Positions 50,856-60,295 of a stretch of DNA of 64,000 nucleotides are shown one piece after another; position 1 is the stretch's first letter, and every line of letters starts with the position of its first letter. Below the pieces are notes generated by a model. That model worked only from the letters and a program-made list of their open reading frames with translations. It was not told where the DNA came from and did no database searches. Source of the stretch: CAVZAB01 sp963773155. GTDB taxonomy: Bacteria; Pseudomonadota; Alphaproteobacteria; Rhizobiales; Beijerinckiaceae. The stretch is from NCBI GenBank assembly GCA_963773155.1, contig CAVZAB010000014.1, positions 1 through 64,000 of the forward strand, written 5' to 3'. The position numbers and the translations under genes are program-made.

Positions 50856-53484
50856 ATGCAATCCTCGAGCAAAAATGACAATCTCGTCGCGATCGCTGCA
50901 ATCGCGCAGGCGGTGCGCCTATCGACCCGGTTTGCATGGCTCGTCATTCCCGGTTTCTTGATCGTGGCGATTCTGTGCGGTGGCTATCTTTCGCGCCATT
51001 TCGCTATTACCACCGATAGCAGCAAGCTCCTGTCAAGTTCGCTGCCCTGGCGCCAACAAGAGATCAGGCTAGATCAGGCCTTCCCCGAGCGGATCGATCG
51101 AATCACAGCGGTCATCGATGCGGCAACTCCGGAAGCCGCCGATGAGGCGGCGGATTTGCTTCTGAACGACCTTTCGGCTCGCTCGGACGTCTTCCGCACC
51201 GTCAGCCGGCCAGATGGCGGCGAGTTTTTCGCCCGTAACGGCATATTGTTCCTCTCCGTCGACGAAGTGCGCCGAAACACGGCTGAGTTGATCACAGCCC
51301 AACCCTTCCTCGGCACTCTGGCGGCAGATCCGACGTTGCGTGGCGTCCTTCGCACCTTGTCGCAATCGATCGAGGCGGTGCACCTCGGAAAATCAAAACT
51401 CGAAGATCTCAGGCCGGCGCTCGCAGCGATCGCCGATGCTCTGGAAACGCTTGCGAACGGAAAGGTCCCTGCTTTCTCCTGGCGCAGGCTGATTACGGGG
51501 CGCGCGCCGAAGCCGTCGGATCTTCGTCGCTTCGTGAACATCCAACCGGTCTTGAACTTCGACGATTTGCAACCCGGTAGAAGGGCGACGGAGGCAATCC
51601 GAGAGGCGATTTCCAGGCTCGCCTTGACCTCGCAAAGGAACATCAAAGTGCGCCTGACCGGATCGGTCGCCCTTTCGGACGAGGAATTCGCCACCGTCGC
51701 CGATGGTGCCGCACTGAACGGTTTTGTGACGGTGCTCGTCGTCATTTTTGTGTTGTGGCTCGCGCTGAAGCAGGCTCGCATTGTTCTGTGCGTCTTGGCC
51801 AGCCTGGTCGTTGGGCTGATTTTGACAGCCACTGTTGGGCTATGGATGGTGGGGGCGCTCAATCTAATCTCCGTCGCCTTCGCCGTACTCTTTGTCGGGC
51901 TCGGCGTCGATTTCGGTATCCAGTTCAGCGTCCGCTACCGCGCCGAACGGCATGCCGCGCTCGATCTCAACGTGGCTCTTTTAGCGACGGCGAACGGGGT
52001 AGCAGGACCACTTCTGCTCGCAGCCGCCTCGATCGCAACCGCCTTCTACTCGTTCCTGCCCACAGCATATGTGGGCCTTTCCGAGCTGGGGCTGATCGCC
52101 GGAACCGGCATGATTCTCGCCCTCATCACGACCGTAACCCTTCTTCCGGCACTGCTCAGCGTGCTCAAGCCAGCCGGCGAGCAAGGTCCGATCGGGTATG
52201 CTGCGCTAGCGCCTGTCGATCTCTTTCTCGAAAGGCGGCGCAATTGGATCGTCGGTACGACTTTGGCGGTCACGATTTTCTGGTCTTCCGCTGCTCGTGG
52301 ACTTGCATTTCGACTTCAATCCGCTCGATCTGCGTTCCCAGGACACGGAATCCGTCTCGACGCTTCTTGACCTGATGGGTGATCCCGACACCAGCCCGAA
52401 CACCATCGACATACTGGAAGGCGATTTCGCAGGCGCCGTGGCCGTTGCTCAAAGGCTCCGGCGGATGCCGGAGGTCGCTCGGGCACTGACGCTTCAAAGC
52501 TTCGTTCCGGACGATCAGGACGAGAAGCTTGCGATTATCGACGATGCAAGTTTTTTTCTGCAAAATACGCTCAACACCGGCCAGATAGATGACGAACCGA
52601 CTCCGGCCGAGACGGTGGAGGCAATCGACAATACGGCTCGAGGCCTGTCGGGTGCGGCGGGCGGCCTCGACAGTGCCGCTGCCGTGCAGGCGCGCCGCCT
52701 CGCTAGCCTGCTGGCGGCTTTGGCAAAGTCACCACCGCAGGCCAGGGAGGACGCCCAGCACGCTTTAATCGCGCCGCTTCTGACCACGCTCCGGCAGGTG
52801 AGAGATCTCCTGGCCGCCGAGCACGTAAGCCTCGACACCCTTCCGACATCCCTGAGGAGCAATTGGGTCTCAGCCGACGGCCTGGTTAGGATCGAGGTTG
52901 CGCCAAGTGGAAACGGCAATGACAACGTCACGTTGCGTAAATTTGTCGATTCGGTTCGCTCGGTCTCGCCCGGAGCCGCCGGAGCGCCAATTTTCATTAT
53001 TGAGGCCGCGGCAACCATCGTCAAGGCTTTCTTGCAGGCCGGCGTCTGGTCGGTGGCATCGATCACCCTCATCCTGTTCGTCACTCTGCGTCGCTGGGCC
53101 GATGTCGCGCTGACAATGGTGCCTCTGCTCGTCGCCATCGTTGTTACGCTCGAAATCTGTGTGGCGATCGGGTTGCAGTTGAATTTTGCAAACATCATTG
53201 CGCTGCCGCTTCTTCTTGGCGTCGGCGTCGCCTTCAAGATCTACTATGTCATGGCGTGGCGATCGGGCGAAACCAACTTCCTGCAGTCGAGCCTAACGCG
53301 GGCAGTTTTTTTCAGCGCCTGTACGACAGCTACCGCCTTTGGCAGTCTGTGGTTGTCGCATCATCCAGGCACATCGAGTATGGGCAAGCTCATGGCCATA
53401 TCACTCCTGACGACGCTATCGGCTGCCGTCTTCTTCCAACCTGCGCTCCTGGCAACGCAGCGCAAGACCAGCCGTACTTCGTGA
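50856..53484 (+). CDS. hpnN: HpnN, RND-family hopanoid transporter, with a frameshift near 52280
   Basis: RND (MMPL-type) inner-membrane transporter needed for moving hopanoids to the outer membrane. The N-terminal part has the first membrane helix, a large periplasmic loop and a helix bundle (VGLGVDFGIQFSVRYRAER). After FLERRRNWIVGTTLAVTI the frame breaks; removing one T from ATTTTCTGG gives SGLPLLVDLHFDFNPLDLRS and joins the second half, which ends with the matching C-terminal bundle. About 876 residues when repaired. Confidence 0.9.
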
Positions 53485-53653
53485 AGGGTAGAAGAAACAA
53501 AGGCGAACTGCGGCAAAAAGGTGACAGTCGCAGTGGAGCGATTCTGTTAATTTTAACCACGATTCCTGTCGTCGGCCGGTCCTGACCGTTCGGATGTGTG
53601 CCTTCCGGGCGGATTTTTTGTGCGGTCTAGCAATTCCAGAGAGCTCACAGCAA

Positions 53654-54481
53654 ATGCATCGCGCTTGGATTCTACGGTCAATCGCGTTGGTGCTGCCGGT
53701 ACTTGTCGGCGCGTGCGCTGGAGTGCCCAGGGACGCGTCGCTCCCGATCAACGATCCCAACGAGGAGACAAATCGGAAGATCTTTGCTGCGAATCAGGCG
53801 GTGCTCCATCCGGCATCTCAATTTGTCAAGGCGGTGACGCCGGGGCCGATTCATAACCGGCTGCACGATTTGAACGCGAACCTGGCGGAGCCGCGCATTT
53901 TTATCAATAATATTCTGCAGCTCCGCTTCGATGCCGCCTTTAAGACGGCCGGCCGTTTTATCGCCAATTCGTCAATCGGCATTGGTGGCCTTTTCGATAT
54001 CGCAGGCCAGGCAGGCCTGCCGCAGCAGAGCGGCGACTTTGGTCAGACCCTTTTCGTGTGGGGCGTCAGCGAGGGGCCCTATGTGGTGCGTCCCTTTTGG
54101 GGCCCATCTACGCTGCGCGATTCGATCGGCTCTGGCGTCGATCTTGTGACCAATCCAGCCGGCTACATATTGAGCGCAGAATTCGGAATGTCGGCAACCA
54201 TCGCCAGCGGAAGCCTGGATGCGACGGTACGCCTTGAGGAATTGAAGGAAGCCGAAGACGCTTCCATCGACTTCTATAGCTTCCTGCGCTCTAGCTACTA
54301 TCAGACGCGCCGGGCTGAGCTGCGCGAATCCATCGGCCTGCCAAGCGTCGTAGAATTGCCGGCCACCCCGTCTGAGCAGATCAACAGTCACAGCGCCTCG
54401 ACGATCAATAAGTATCAGATTAAGGCAAAGTCACATTCGCAGAAAAAATCTCTCAAAAAGTATCAACCTCCACATAAATAA
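53654..54481 (+). CDS. mlaA: MlaA/VacJ-family outer-membrane lipoprotein
   Basis: 275-residue lipoprotein: signal peptide with lipobox LVGAC (MHRAWILRSIALVLPVLVGAC), then the VacJ domain (DPNEETNRKIFAANQAV, GIGGLFDIAGQAG, DFGQTLFVWGVSEGPYVVRP). MlaA extracts lipids from the outer leaflet of the outer membrane. It follows hpnN by 169 bases, suggesting a shared role in hopanoid/phospholipid traffic. ATG 53654 gives the correct signal peptide; the basic C-terminal tail is unusual. Confidence 0.92.
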   Translation: MHRAWILRSIALVLPVLVGACAGVPRDASLPINDPNEETNRKIFAANQAVLHPASQFVKAVTPGPIHNRLHDLNANLAEPRIFINNILQLRFDAAFKTAGRFIANSSIGIGGLFDIAGQAGLPQQSGDFGQTLFVWGVSEGPYVVRPFWGPSTLRDSIGSGVDLVTNPAGYILSAEFGMSATIASGSLDATVRLEELKEAEDASIDFYSFLRSSYYQTRRAELRESIGLPSVVELPATPSEQINSHSASTINKYQIKAKSHSQKKSLKKYQPPHK

Positions 54482-54555
54482 GATGGGCTGCTTTCGGAAG
54501 GGTCACGCTTGGGTTCTGGCCAGTCCCAATGAATACCATTGGTAACCCCTCGTAG

Positions 54556-54580
54556 GCCCCAATTTGGGGCTCCAATTTTT
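54556..54580 (+). terminator. Rho-independent terminator between mlaA and hpnL
   Basis: Near-perfect inverted repeat GCCCCAA / TTGGGGC (54556-54570) followed by TCCAATTTTT. It sits between the convergent mlaA and hpnL genes and best terminates mlaA. Confidence 0.65.
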
Positions 54581-54585
54581 GGCCG

Positions 54586-55683
54586 TTATCTCGCCTTATC
54601 CTCGCTTCGGCGCAATATGTAATGCCCTTCGACCCAGTGCCAAACCAACAGGCCTGGCAGACCCAGGATCAGCTCGCGAACTCGTTTTGTTAGGGACACG
54701 GCCAGGGCCGCATCCGCCGGCATTCCGAACAGGGAACCGAACAAGACAAAGCCCCCCTCGAGGGCACCCAAACCTCCCGGTACCATGAACGCTGCCGCTC
54801 GGACGCCGGAGCCGAGACTTTCAAGGATAAAGGCGTCAATCATGCCGAGGGGCTGACCCAGGAATTGCATCGTCAACCAAATCTCGCCCGTACCGGCAGC
54901 CCATCCAATAAGGCGCAACAAGCTAGCGCGTAACAAAGCAAAACGCCTACGGTATGTTCCTGCAACAGCATCGTCAATGGTCGAAGCGCTACCCTCTACG
55001 TTGGATAGCCATTTCTTCGGCAGAAAACCGCGAGCCACCTTCGCAAATAAGACAAACATGCTTCGATGCTGTAGCAGCAAGAATGCCGCGATTACGACGA
55101 AGGCTATGGCCGTGCCGATCAAGACCCTCAATGCCGCCACTAGCGAGGCGTGCTCGCTCGAACGGTTCACCAGCAGCATCACGCCGGTCATAACAAAAAC
55201 CAATTGGGTCACCACTCCGACCGTGGTGTCGACAACCATACTGGCCGCCGCTTGGGCGCCTGGCACGCCGCGCAGATGCGCGAGCCGCGCGCTCGCGATA
55301 TCGCCGCCGACATTGGCAACCGGCAACAGCGAGTTAATCGATTCCCGGATCCAGCGGATCCAGGTGACACAGACAAGTCCAGGCCGACTTGAAAACGGCA
55401 GCAGTTCGCGCCATGAGAGCGCGCTGAAAAACAGGGGAACAACATGGAATAGGGTTATCGGGAGGAGTCCCCAACCAATGGTCACCATAGCATGAGCGAT
55501 CTCGCCCGCGCCATTGTCGACGATGAGGTACACGACAAGCGCAAAGCCGAAAAATGTGGCCGTGATGAGCGAATAAAGTATGAATCGGCCCCTTTTTCTG
55601 CCTTGTTCGCATCGGCGGAATACGCAATATGCGATCGAGCTTCTACCAAGCCTTGATCTTTTAACAATACTGGTCGTTTGCAC
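54586..55683 (-). CDS. hpnL: HpnL-family membrane protein (LPG-synthase TM domain)
   Basis: 365-residue polytopic membrane protein of the UPF0104 / lysylphosphatidylglycerol-synthase transmembrane family. Conserved segments: LLPVANVGGDIASARLAHLR, SMVVDTTVGVVTQLVFV and the FMVPGGLGALEGGFVL near the C-terminus. HpnL proteins occur in hopanoid clusters; a flippase role has been suggested for relatives but not shown. It is divergent from the CDP-alcohol transferase, 68 bases apart. Confidence 0.86.
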   Translation of the reverse strand: MQTTSIVKRSRLGRSSIAYCVFRRCEQGRKRGRFILYSLITATFFGFALVVYLIVDNGAGEIAHAMVTIGWGLLPITLFHVVPLFFSALSWRELLPFSSRPGLVCVTWIRWIRESINSLLPVANVGGDIASARLAHLRGVPGAQAAASMVVDTTVGVVTQLVFVMTGVMLLVNRSSEHASLVAALRVLIGTAIAFVVIAAFLLLQHRSMFVLFAKVARGFLPKKWLSNVEGSASTIDDAVAGTYRRRFALLRASLLRLIGWAAGTGEIWLTMQFLGQPLGMIDAFILESLGSGVRAAAFMVPGGLGALEGGFVLFGSLFGMPADAALAVSLTKRVRELILGLPGLLVWHWVEGHYILRRSEDKAR

Positions 55684-55751
55684 AAAATTGGAGATAAGAA
55701 ACTGATTTATTCGAGCGCCATCTCAACGGCCCGCAGCTTGCGAACAGAACG

Positions 55752-56993
55752 ATGCCGACAGTACCGATCCTAATCCTGGTGCCGGCCGCTGCCCCGCGCG
55801 ACCCTACTTCCGGGGCGCCGGCATATGGCGGCGGCCTCACGGTCCTCGGACTTGGTCTCGTGCGGCGAAATTGCATGGCTGCGCTGCGCGCTGGCTACGG
55901 CCAGATTTTTATACTGGCGCGAGATCATCCCGCGTCGAGTGGCATCGTCACTATTCCCGATTGGAGCAGCCTCGCAGCTGCCCTCGCACCCTCTCAGACC
56001 GCGCCCCTGCTCATTGCGCCCGCAACGATTCTCGCCGAAACCGATTGGCTCGAACGGCTTTCCAACTACCAGATTCAACCGGCTGACTGGGCGGCGATAC
56101 CGCAGCGGATCGTCACGATAGCCGCGCCGGCAGTGCCTGACGCACTTGCGGTGCTGGATGCGGAAGGCACGGCATACGACCTGACAGCTATAGAGAACCG
56201 GTTGACCCGTCGCTTCGGTTCGCCGGCGGAGCTTCCAGCCGGCATCGATCCGATGCTCGTGGTGACATCGACGGACGTCCGCGCAGCGGAACAGCGCCTG
56301 CTGCGCGGGTTGGTCAAGGACACCGACGGATTGATGTCGCGCCACGTCGAGCGGCCCATTTCACTGCAAATTTCCCGCTGGTTGGCGCCCAAGGCCGTAA
56401 CTCCAAATCAAATCACTTTTGTCTCGGTTGCCGTCGGCCTATCCGGGGCGCCCTTTTTTCTATCCGCTCTCTGGCCCTGGCAGACCACGGGAGCTCTGCT
56501 CTTCCTGGCTCATTCGATTCTCGATGGATGCGACGGCGAACTGGCCCGATTGAAATTTCAGGAATTGCGATGGGGTGGAGTGCTCGATTTCTGGGGGGAC
56601 AATGTCGTTCACATCGCCATCTTTGCGTGTATGGCCGTAGGTTGGAGTCGGTCTATCGGCACGGCGTGGCCCTTGTTGCTCGGCGCGCTGGCGATCCTCG
56701 GCACTCTTGGATCGGCTGGTTTCGTATATTGGCGACTGATGCGCGACAATCACGACAGTGGTCCATTGTTTACTTCGGTTTCCGCCGTTCCCGACCGCGC
56801 TCTAGGGAGGCTGCTCGACGCCGCGTCACGCCGCGATTTCATCTATCTCGTGCTAGTCCTCGCACTGTTCGGCAAGTCGAACTGGTTTCTATCTTTGGCG
56901 TCGCTTGGTGCGCCAATATTTTTGTTCCTCATAATATTTCTTGAAATACGCGACCGGCCCCCGAAGAAGATGCCAACCACATCCGACGTTTAA
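55752..56993 (+). CDS. CDP-alcohol phosphotransferase with a degenerate nucleotidyltransferase-like N-domain
   Basis: 413 residues. The C-terminal half is a CDP-alcohol phosphatidyltransferase: the signature DGxxARx8Gx3Dx3D is perfect (from DGELAR to FWGD, about residues 261-283), among about six membrane helices. Ahead of it is the segment LLRGLVKDTDGLMSRHVERP ISLQISRWLAPKAVTPNQIT-like, as in bifunctional CTP:inositol-1-phosphate cytidylyltransferase / di-myo-inositol-phosphate synthases. The N-terminal 200 residues fit the position of the cytidylyltransferase domain but lack its glycine-rich GxGxR nucleotide loop. A separate nucleotidyltransferase is encoded at 60292. Alcohol substrates unknown. 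Confidence 0.85.
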   Translation: MPTVPILILVPAAAPRDPTSGAPAYGGGLTVLGLGLVRRNCMAALRAGYGQIFILARDHPASSGIVTIPDWSSLAAALAPSQTAPLLIAPATILAETDWLERLSNYQIQPADWAAIPQRIVTIAAPAVPDALAVLDAEGTAYDLTAIENRLTRRFGSPAELPAGIDPMLVVTSTDVRAAEQRLLRGLVKDTDGLMSRHVERPISLQISRWLAPKAVTPNQITFVSVAVGLSGAPFFLSALWPWQTTGALLFLAHSILDGCDGELARLKFQELRWGGVLDFWGDNVVHIAIFACMAVGWSRSIGTAWPLLLGALAILGTLGSAGFVYWRLMRDNHDSGPLFTSVSAVPDRALGRLLDAASRRDFIYLVLVLALFGKSNWFLSLASLGAPIFLFLIIFLEIRDRPPKKMPTTSDV

Positions 56994-57041
56994 TAAGAGC
57001 CGAGTCCTGCGAGGCGCTTAAAAATGCCCTAACAGGAAGCG

Positions 57042-58052
57042 CTAGTCGTCGCACGATAACCGAGCACCGCCCGCAGCAGATGACCGTTGGGCAAGGTCTA
57101 TCAGCCGGGCGCACAGCACAGCCTCGTCTATGTTACCTTGGTTGCCGTCCTCTAGCGCGCTTCGGAAGTCCTCGGCCACCCCGTCAAACCAATCGGGATG
57201 ATGCGATCCTTCGGATAATGACGGCGGACAGGACCATCGGTGCTCCCTTGAATTCCGTCTGACGATGACACTGTCGTCAACGATATTAATGTGGCCCTGC
57301 TCGCCTTCAATCTCAATATGATTGGCGCGCTCATTGGCGGTCCAGGTCAGATAGATGTGGCCACTTCCAGAGCTAAGATCTAGGGTGAGACTTGCCGTGT
57401 CTTCGAGCGGCCATTCGTGGAAGCGACGCGTTTCGAGCCGTGCGGCGATGCCGCGCGGAGTACCGGCCCAGCGCACAATGCAATAGAGTGCATGCCAGCC
57501 GTGATCGACTAGAATGCCGCCTCCAGCCATCGCCGGATCGACGCGCCAGTTCTTGCCCTCGTCTGGAGCAAAAGCAACCGCAGGCTGCATGCGCAAAGTC
57601 CGCCAAGACACCGATCGGACCCTGCCAATGGCGCCTTCGGCGATCAACGCCGAAATCTTAAGGCAGATCGGCGCCTTGAGCCAATTGTGAACCGTATAGA
57701 CTATACGCCCAGCCCGTTCCGCAACCGCAGCGACGATCTGCGCATCCGCCAGCCGGGTGGCCAGTGGTTTCTCGCACAGGACATGAAGACCAGCATCCAG
57801 CGCTTGTTTGATGACCATGGCATGGCTGCCTGGTGGTGTGCAGATATCGACGAAATCCAGCGTTTCGCCGGATAATAGATGATCGACGCTGTCGTACCAT
57901 TGCCCGTCGGGACATGCCTCGAGAAACGTCTGGCGGCGCGCCGCAATTGGGTCGGTCGCAGCGATGATCCTAAAATCATTGCGGGACTGCCAGCTGGGCA
58001 AGTGCCCTTTCGCGGCGATGTTTCCGAAGCCAATGAACGCGCCCCGCAGCAT
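57042..58052 (-). CDS. Gfo/Idh/MocA-family oxidoreductase
   Basis: 336-residue NAD(P)-dependent oxidoreductase with an N-terminal Rossmann fold (AFIGFGNIAAKGHLP) and the family hallmark CEKPLATR (about residue 93). The C-terminal domain has the substrate-site histidine region ILVDHGWHALY. Family members oxidise sugars and inositols, matching the inositol-phosphate synthase in the same operon. ATG 58052 is chosen as the Rossmann start; it lies 11 bases after the aminotransferase stop. Last gene of the operon. Confidence 0.87.
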   Translation of the reverse strand: MLRGAFIGFGNIAAKGHLPSWQSRNDFRIIAATDPIAARRQTFLEACPDGQWYDSVDHLLSGETLDFVDICTPPGSHAMVIKQALDAGLHVLCEKPLATRLADAQIVAAVAERAGRIVYTVHNWLKAPICLKISALIAEGAIGRVRSVSWRTLRMQPAVAFAPDEGKNWRVDPAMAGGGILVDHGWHALYCIVRWAGTPRGIAARLETRRFHEWPLEDTASLTLDLSSGSGHIYLTWTANERANHIEIEGEQGHINIVDDSVIVRRNSREHRWSCPPSLSEGSHHPDWFDGVAEDFRSALEDGNQGNIDEAVLCARLIDLAQRSSAAGGARLSCDD

Positions 58053-58063
58053 GGTTGACCGCC

Positions 58064-59440
58064 TCAATCGAGCCCGAATCGGCGTGCGATCGCCGAGAAA
58101 CATTGATCCAGGATGTCGATGCCGCGCGTCGCTTCCGCCTCGCTAATGACGAGAGGCGGATTGACGCGGATAACGTGCGAATACGACATCGTGATCAGGC
58201 CTCGTTGCAGTGCCTCGTGGAATAATGCGCGGGTGATGGTCTTATCCAGCGGTATTTTCGTGGTGCGATCGGCAACCATTTCAATGCCTATCATCAGTCC
58301 ACGTCCACGCACGTCGCCGATAAAGCGGTACTTGTCCTGCAGTGCCTTGAGCTCTTCGAGCATCAGCGCGCCGACCCGCGCCGAATTTTCGACCAGCTTT
58401 TCATCAAGGATAGCCTCGACGGCGCCCAGACCTGCGGCAGCGGCAAGTGGATTTCCGCCGTAGCTGGACGAACTCCCGCTTGGCTCCCCGAATGGTGTGG
58501 CGGACATGCGTTCGTAAGAAGATGCAACAGCGCTGAGGGGAAAGCCGCCGCCGATGCCCTTGCCGATTGTCATGATGTCGGGCTTGAGGCCGGACTGTTC
58601 GGACGCCCACATGGTCCCCGTTCGACCGAAGCCGGTCAGGATTTCATCTGCAATGAGCAGCGCGCCGAATTCGTCTGCGATCTGTTGCACGGCACGAACG
58701 AAATCGTCGGGCGGTATGACGTTGCCAGAGGTTGCCTGCATTGGTTCGAGAATAATCGCGGCAACCTCGCCCTGAGTATCGTTCTTTATGACGTTGCGCA
58801 GATGCTCCGCGCAAGCGAGCCCGCAGCGCGGATATTCAAGCTTCCACGGACAGCGATAGCAGTTGGCATAAGGCGATAAGTGCATCCCCGGCGGGAAGGG
58901 ACCCTGGTGGTTGCGATAGCTGCCGCCGAGGAGGCCAATAACACCTGCGGTCTTGCCGTGGTAGCCGCCCCAAAACCCGACAAACTCGAATTTTTTGGTG
59001 AACGATTTGGCGAGCCGGAAAGCTGCCTCTACTGCCTCTGCGCCACCCGAGAACAATTGGATGTGGGTGAGGCCTTCGGGTAGTATCCCGGAAACTAAAT
59101 TGAGAAAACGGGCACGCGCTTCGGTCGTGAAGCTGCCGAAAGTGACGCGCTCGAGTTGTTCGCTAAGACGTTTCACATAGTGGGGATGGCAATGGCCAAG
59201 ACTGCCGACACCTATGCCAGCGATGAAATCCAGATACTCGTTTCCATCGACGTCGGTAACCCTGCAACCCCGTGCATAATCGACCGCGATTTGTGAATAA
59301 AGAGCAATCGATTGCAGCCCTGGCGCCATTGCCTCGGCCTCGCGATCGAAAATCGCTTTAGATCTGGGACCAGGCACAGTACGGATTTGAGTAGCGTCCT
59401 GGCCCACCGACGTTGTGTTGCGTGGATAGGTGTCGTTCAT
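58064..59440 (-). CDS. Class III PLP-dependent aminotransferase
   Basis: 458-residue fold-type I aminotransferase of the GabT/ornithine group. PLP contacts are visible: FSGGAEAVEAAFRLAKSFT, YHGKT, LIADEILTGFGRTG and the Schiff-base lysine in MTIGKGIGGGFPLSA. A cysteine-containing insertion (NCYRCPWKLEYPRCGLACAE, about residues 195-215) could bind metal and is unusual in GabT proper. In context it may aminate a keto-cyclitol made by the neighbouring dehydrogenase, an inference. Confidence 0.87.
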   Translation of the reverse strand: MNDTYPRNTTSVGQDATQIRTVPGPRSKAIFDREAEAMAPGLQSIALYSQIAVDYARGCRVTDVDGNEYLDFIAGIGVGSLGHCHPHYVKRLSEQLERVTFGSFTTEARARFLNLVSGILPEGLTHIQLFSGGAEAVEAAFRLAKSFTKKFEFVGFWGGYHGKTAGVIGLLGGSYRNHQGPFPPGMHLSPYANCYRCPWKLEYPRCGLACAEHLRNVIKNDTQGEVAAIILEPMQATSGNVIPPDDFVRAVQQIADEFGALLIADEILTGFGRTGTMWASEQSGLKPDIMTIGKGIGGGFPLSAVASSYERMSATPFGEPSGSSSSYGGNPLAAAAGLGAVEAILDEKLVENSARVGALMLEELKALQDKYRFIGDVRGRGLMIGIEMVADRTTKIPLDKTITRALFHEALQRGLITMSYSHVIRVNPPLVISEAEATRGIDILDQCFSAIARRFGLD

Positions 59441-59443
59441 GGA

Positions 59444-60295
59444 TCAAATCCTCGCGGCGGATACGATGTGAGGGCGCCGCCGAAAGCGCTCGGTCAGGTG
59501 GTTCGCAATCGCCTGTGCGGCCTGGTTGCGGTACAGCGCGTAGCTGGGAAAAGCGTTAAGATCGATGATCACCGGTTCGCCGTTGGCCTGGATGATAGCG
59601 TCGCCACCAAAGATCTCGAGGCCCAGAGCGGCTGCAGCACGTAACGCAGCTTTGCGCAGGCGCGGGACCTCAAAGGCATATCCCAGCATTCCCTTGTCAC
59701 GATGATAGAACCATTCGAACCAATTGGCATCGATTGGCGCCGCATCGTTTCTCACGCCGTAAAATTTAACGAGATCACCCGCTACATGCTCCTGGGCGAC
59801 AACGAACGGGATGTTACGCCTGGTGAAACGCTTCAATGCTTCGAGCCAACCGGTCTCCGATGCCGTGTAGATGACATCGTCAGATTGCGTGGCGTGGAAA
59901 TCGTAGCGTTTCACCCATACTCCAGCCCCCAGCCGCGGATGGATTGCGTCGGTGGCGACGAGCTGACTGGCAGGTGCCGGAACATTGTGTCGGGCGAATA
60001 GTTCTACCATGCGATGACGATAGGTATTGTAAATCGCATCTGGAGAATTGACAACGATCGAACCCTGTTTCTCTGCCGTCTTGAGGCGACCGAGGATAGC
60101 ACCTCGCTCGCACATGACAAATATGTTGGGGCAAGCGATGTCGAAGTCCGCGTCGGGAGTGATTAGTTCGACGCTAAAGCCCCGCTCTGCCAAGGCCTTT
60201 CCGACACTTTTCATGATTGCGCCGTCGTCGCTGATACGTCCAGGCGAATGCGATTGCTCGCGGTAGATGCCGTAGCAGCTCTTGGCGGTATTCAT
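59444..60295 (-). CDS. ATP-grasp ligase (RimK-like)
   Basis: 283-residue protein with an ATP-grasp layout: WVKRYDFHA for the first nucleotide-binding strand, VAQEHVAGDLVKFYG for the hinge, and FGGDAIIQANGEPVIIDLNA holding metal-binding residues (D, E/D, N) at the end. Such ligases join a carboxylate to an amine or other nucleophile through an acyl-phosphate. Coupled by ATGA to the nucleotidyltransferase upstream and 3 bases from the aminotransferase. Substrate unknown. Confidence 0.78.
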   Translation of the reverse strand: MNTAKSCYGIYREQSHSPGRISDDGAIMKSVGKALAERGFSVELITPDADFDIACPNIFVMCERGAILGRLKTAEKQGSIVVNSPDAIYNTYRHRMVELFARHNVPAPASQLVATDAIHPRLGAGVWVKRYDFHATQSDDVIYTASETGWLEALKRFTRRNIPFVVAQEHVAGDLVKFYGVRNDAAPIDANWFEWFYHRDKGMLGYAFEVPRLRKAALRAAAALGLEIFGGDAIIQANGEPVIIDLNAFPSYALYRNQAAQAIANHLTERFRRRPHIVSAARI

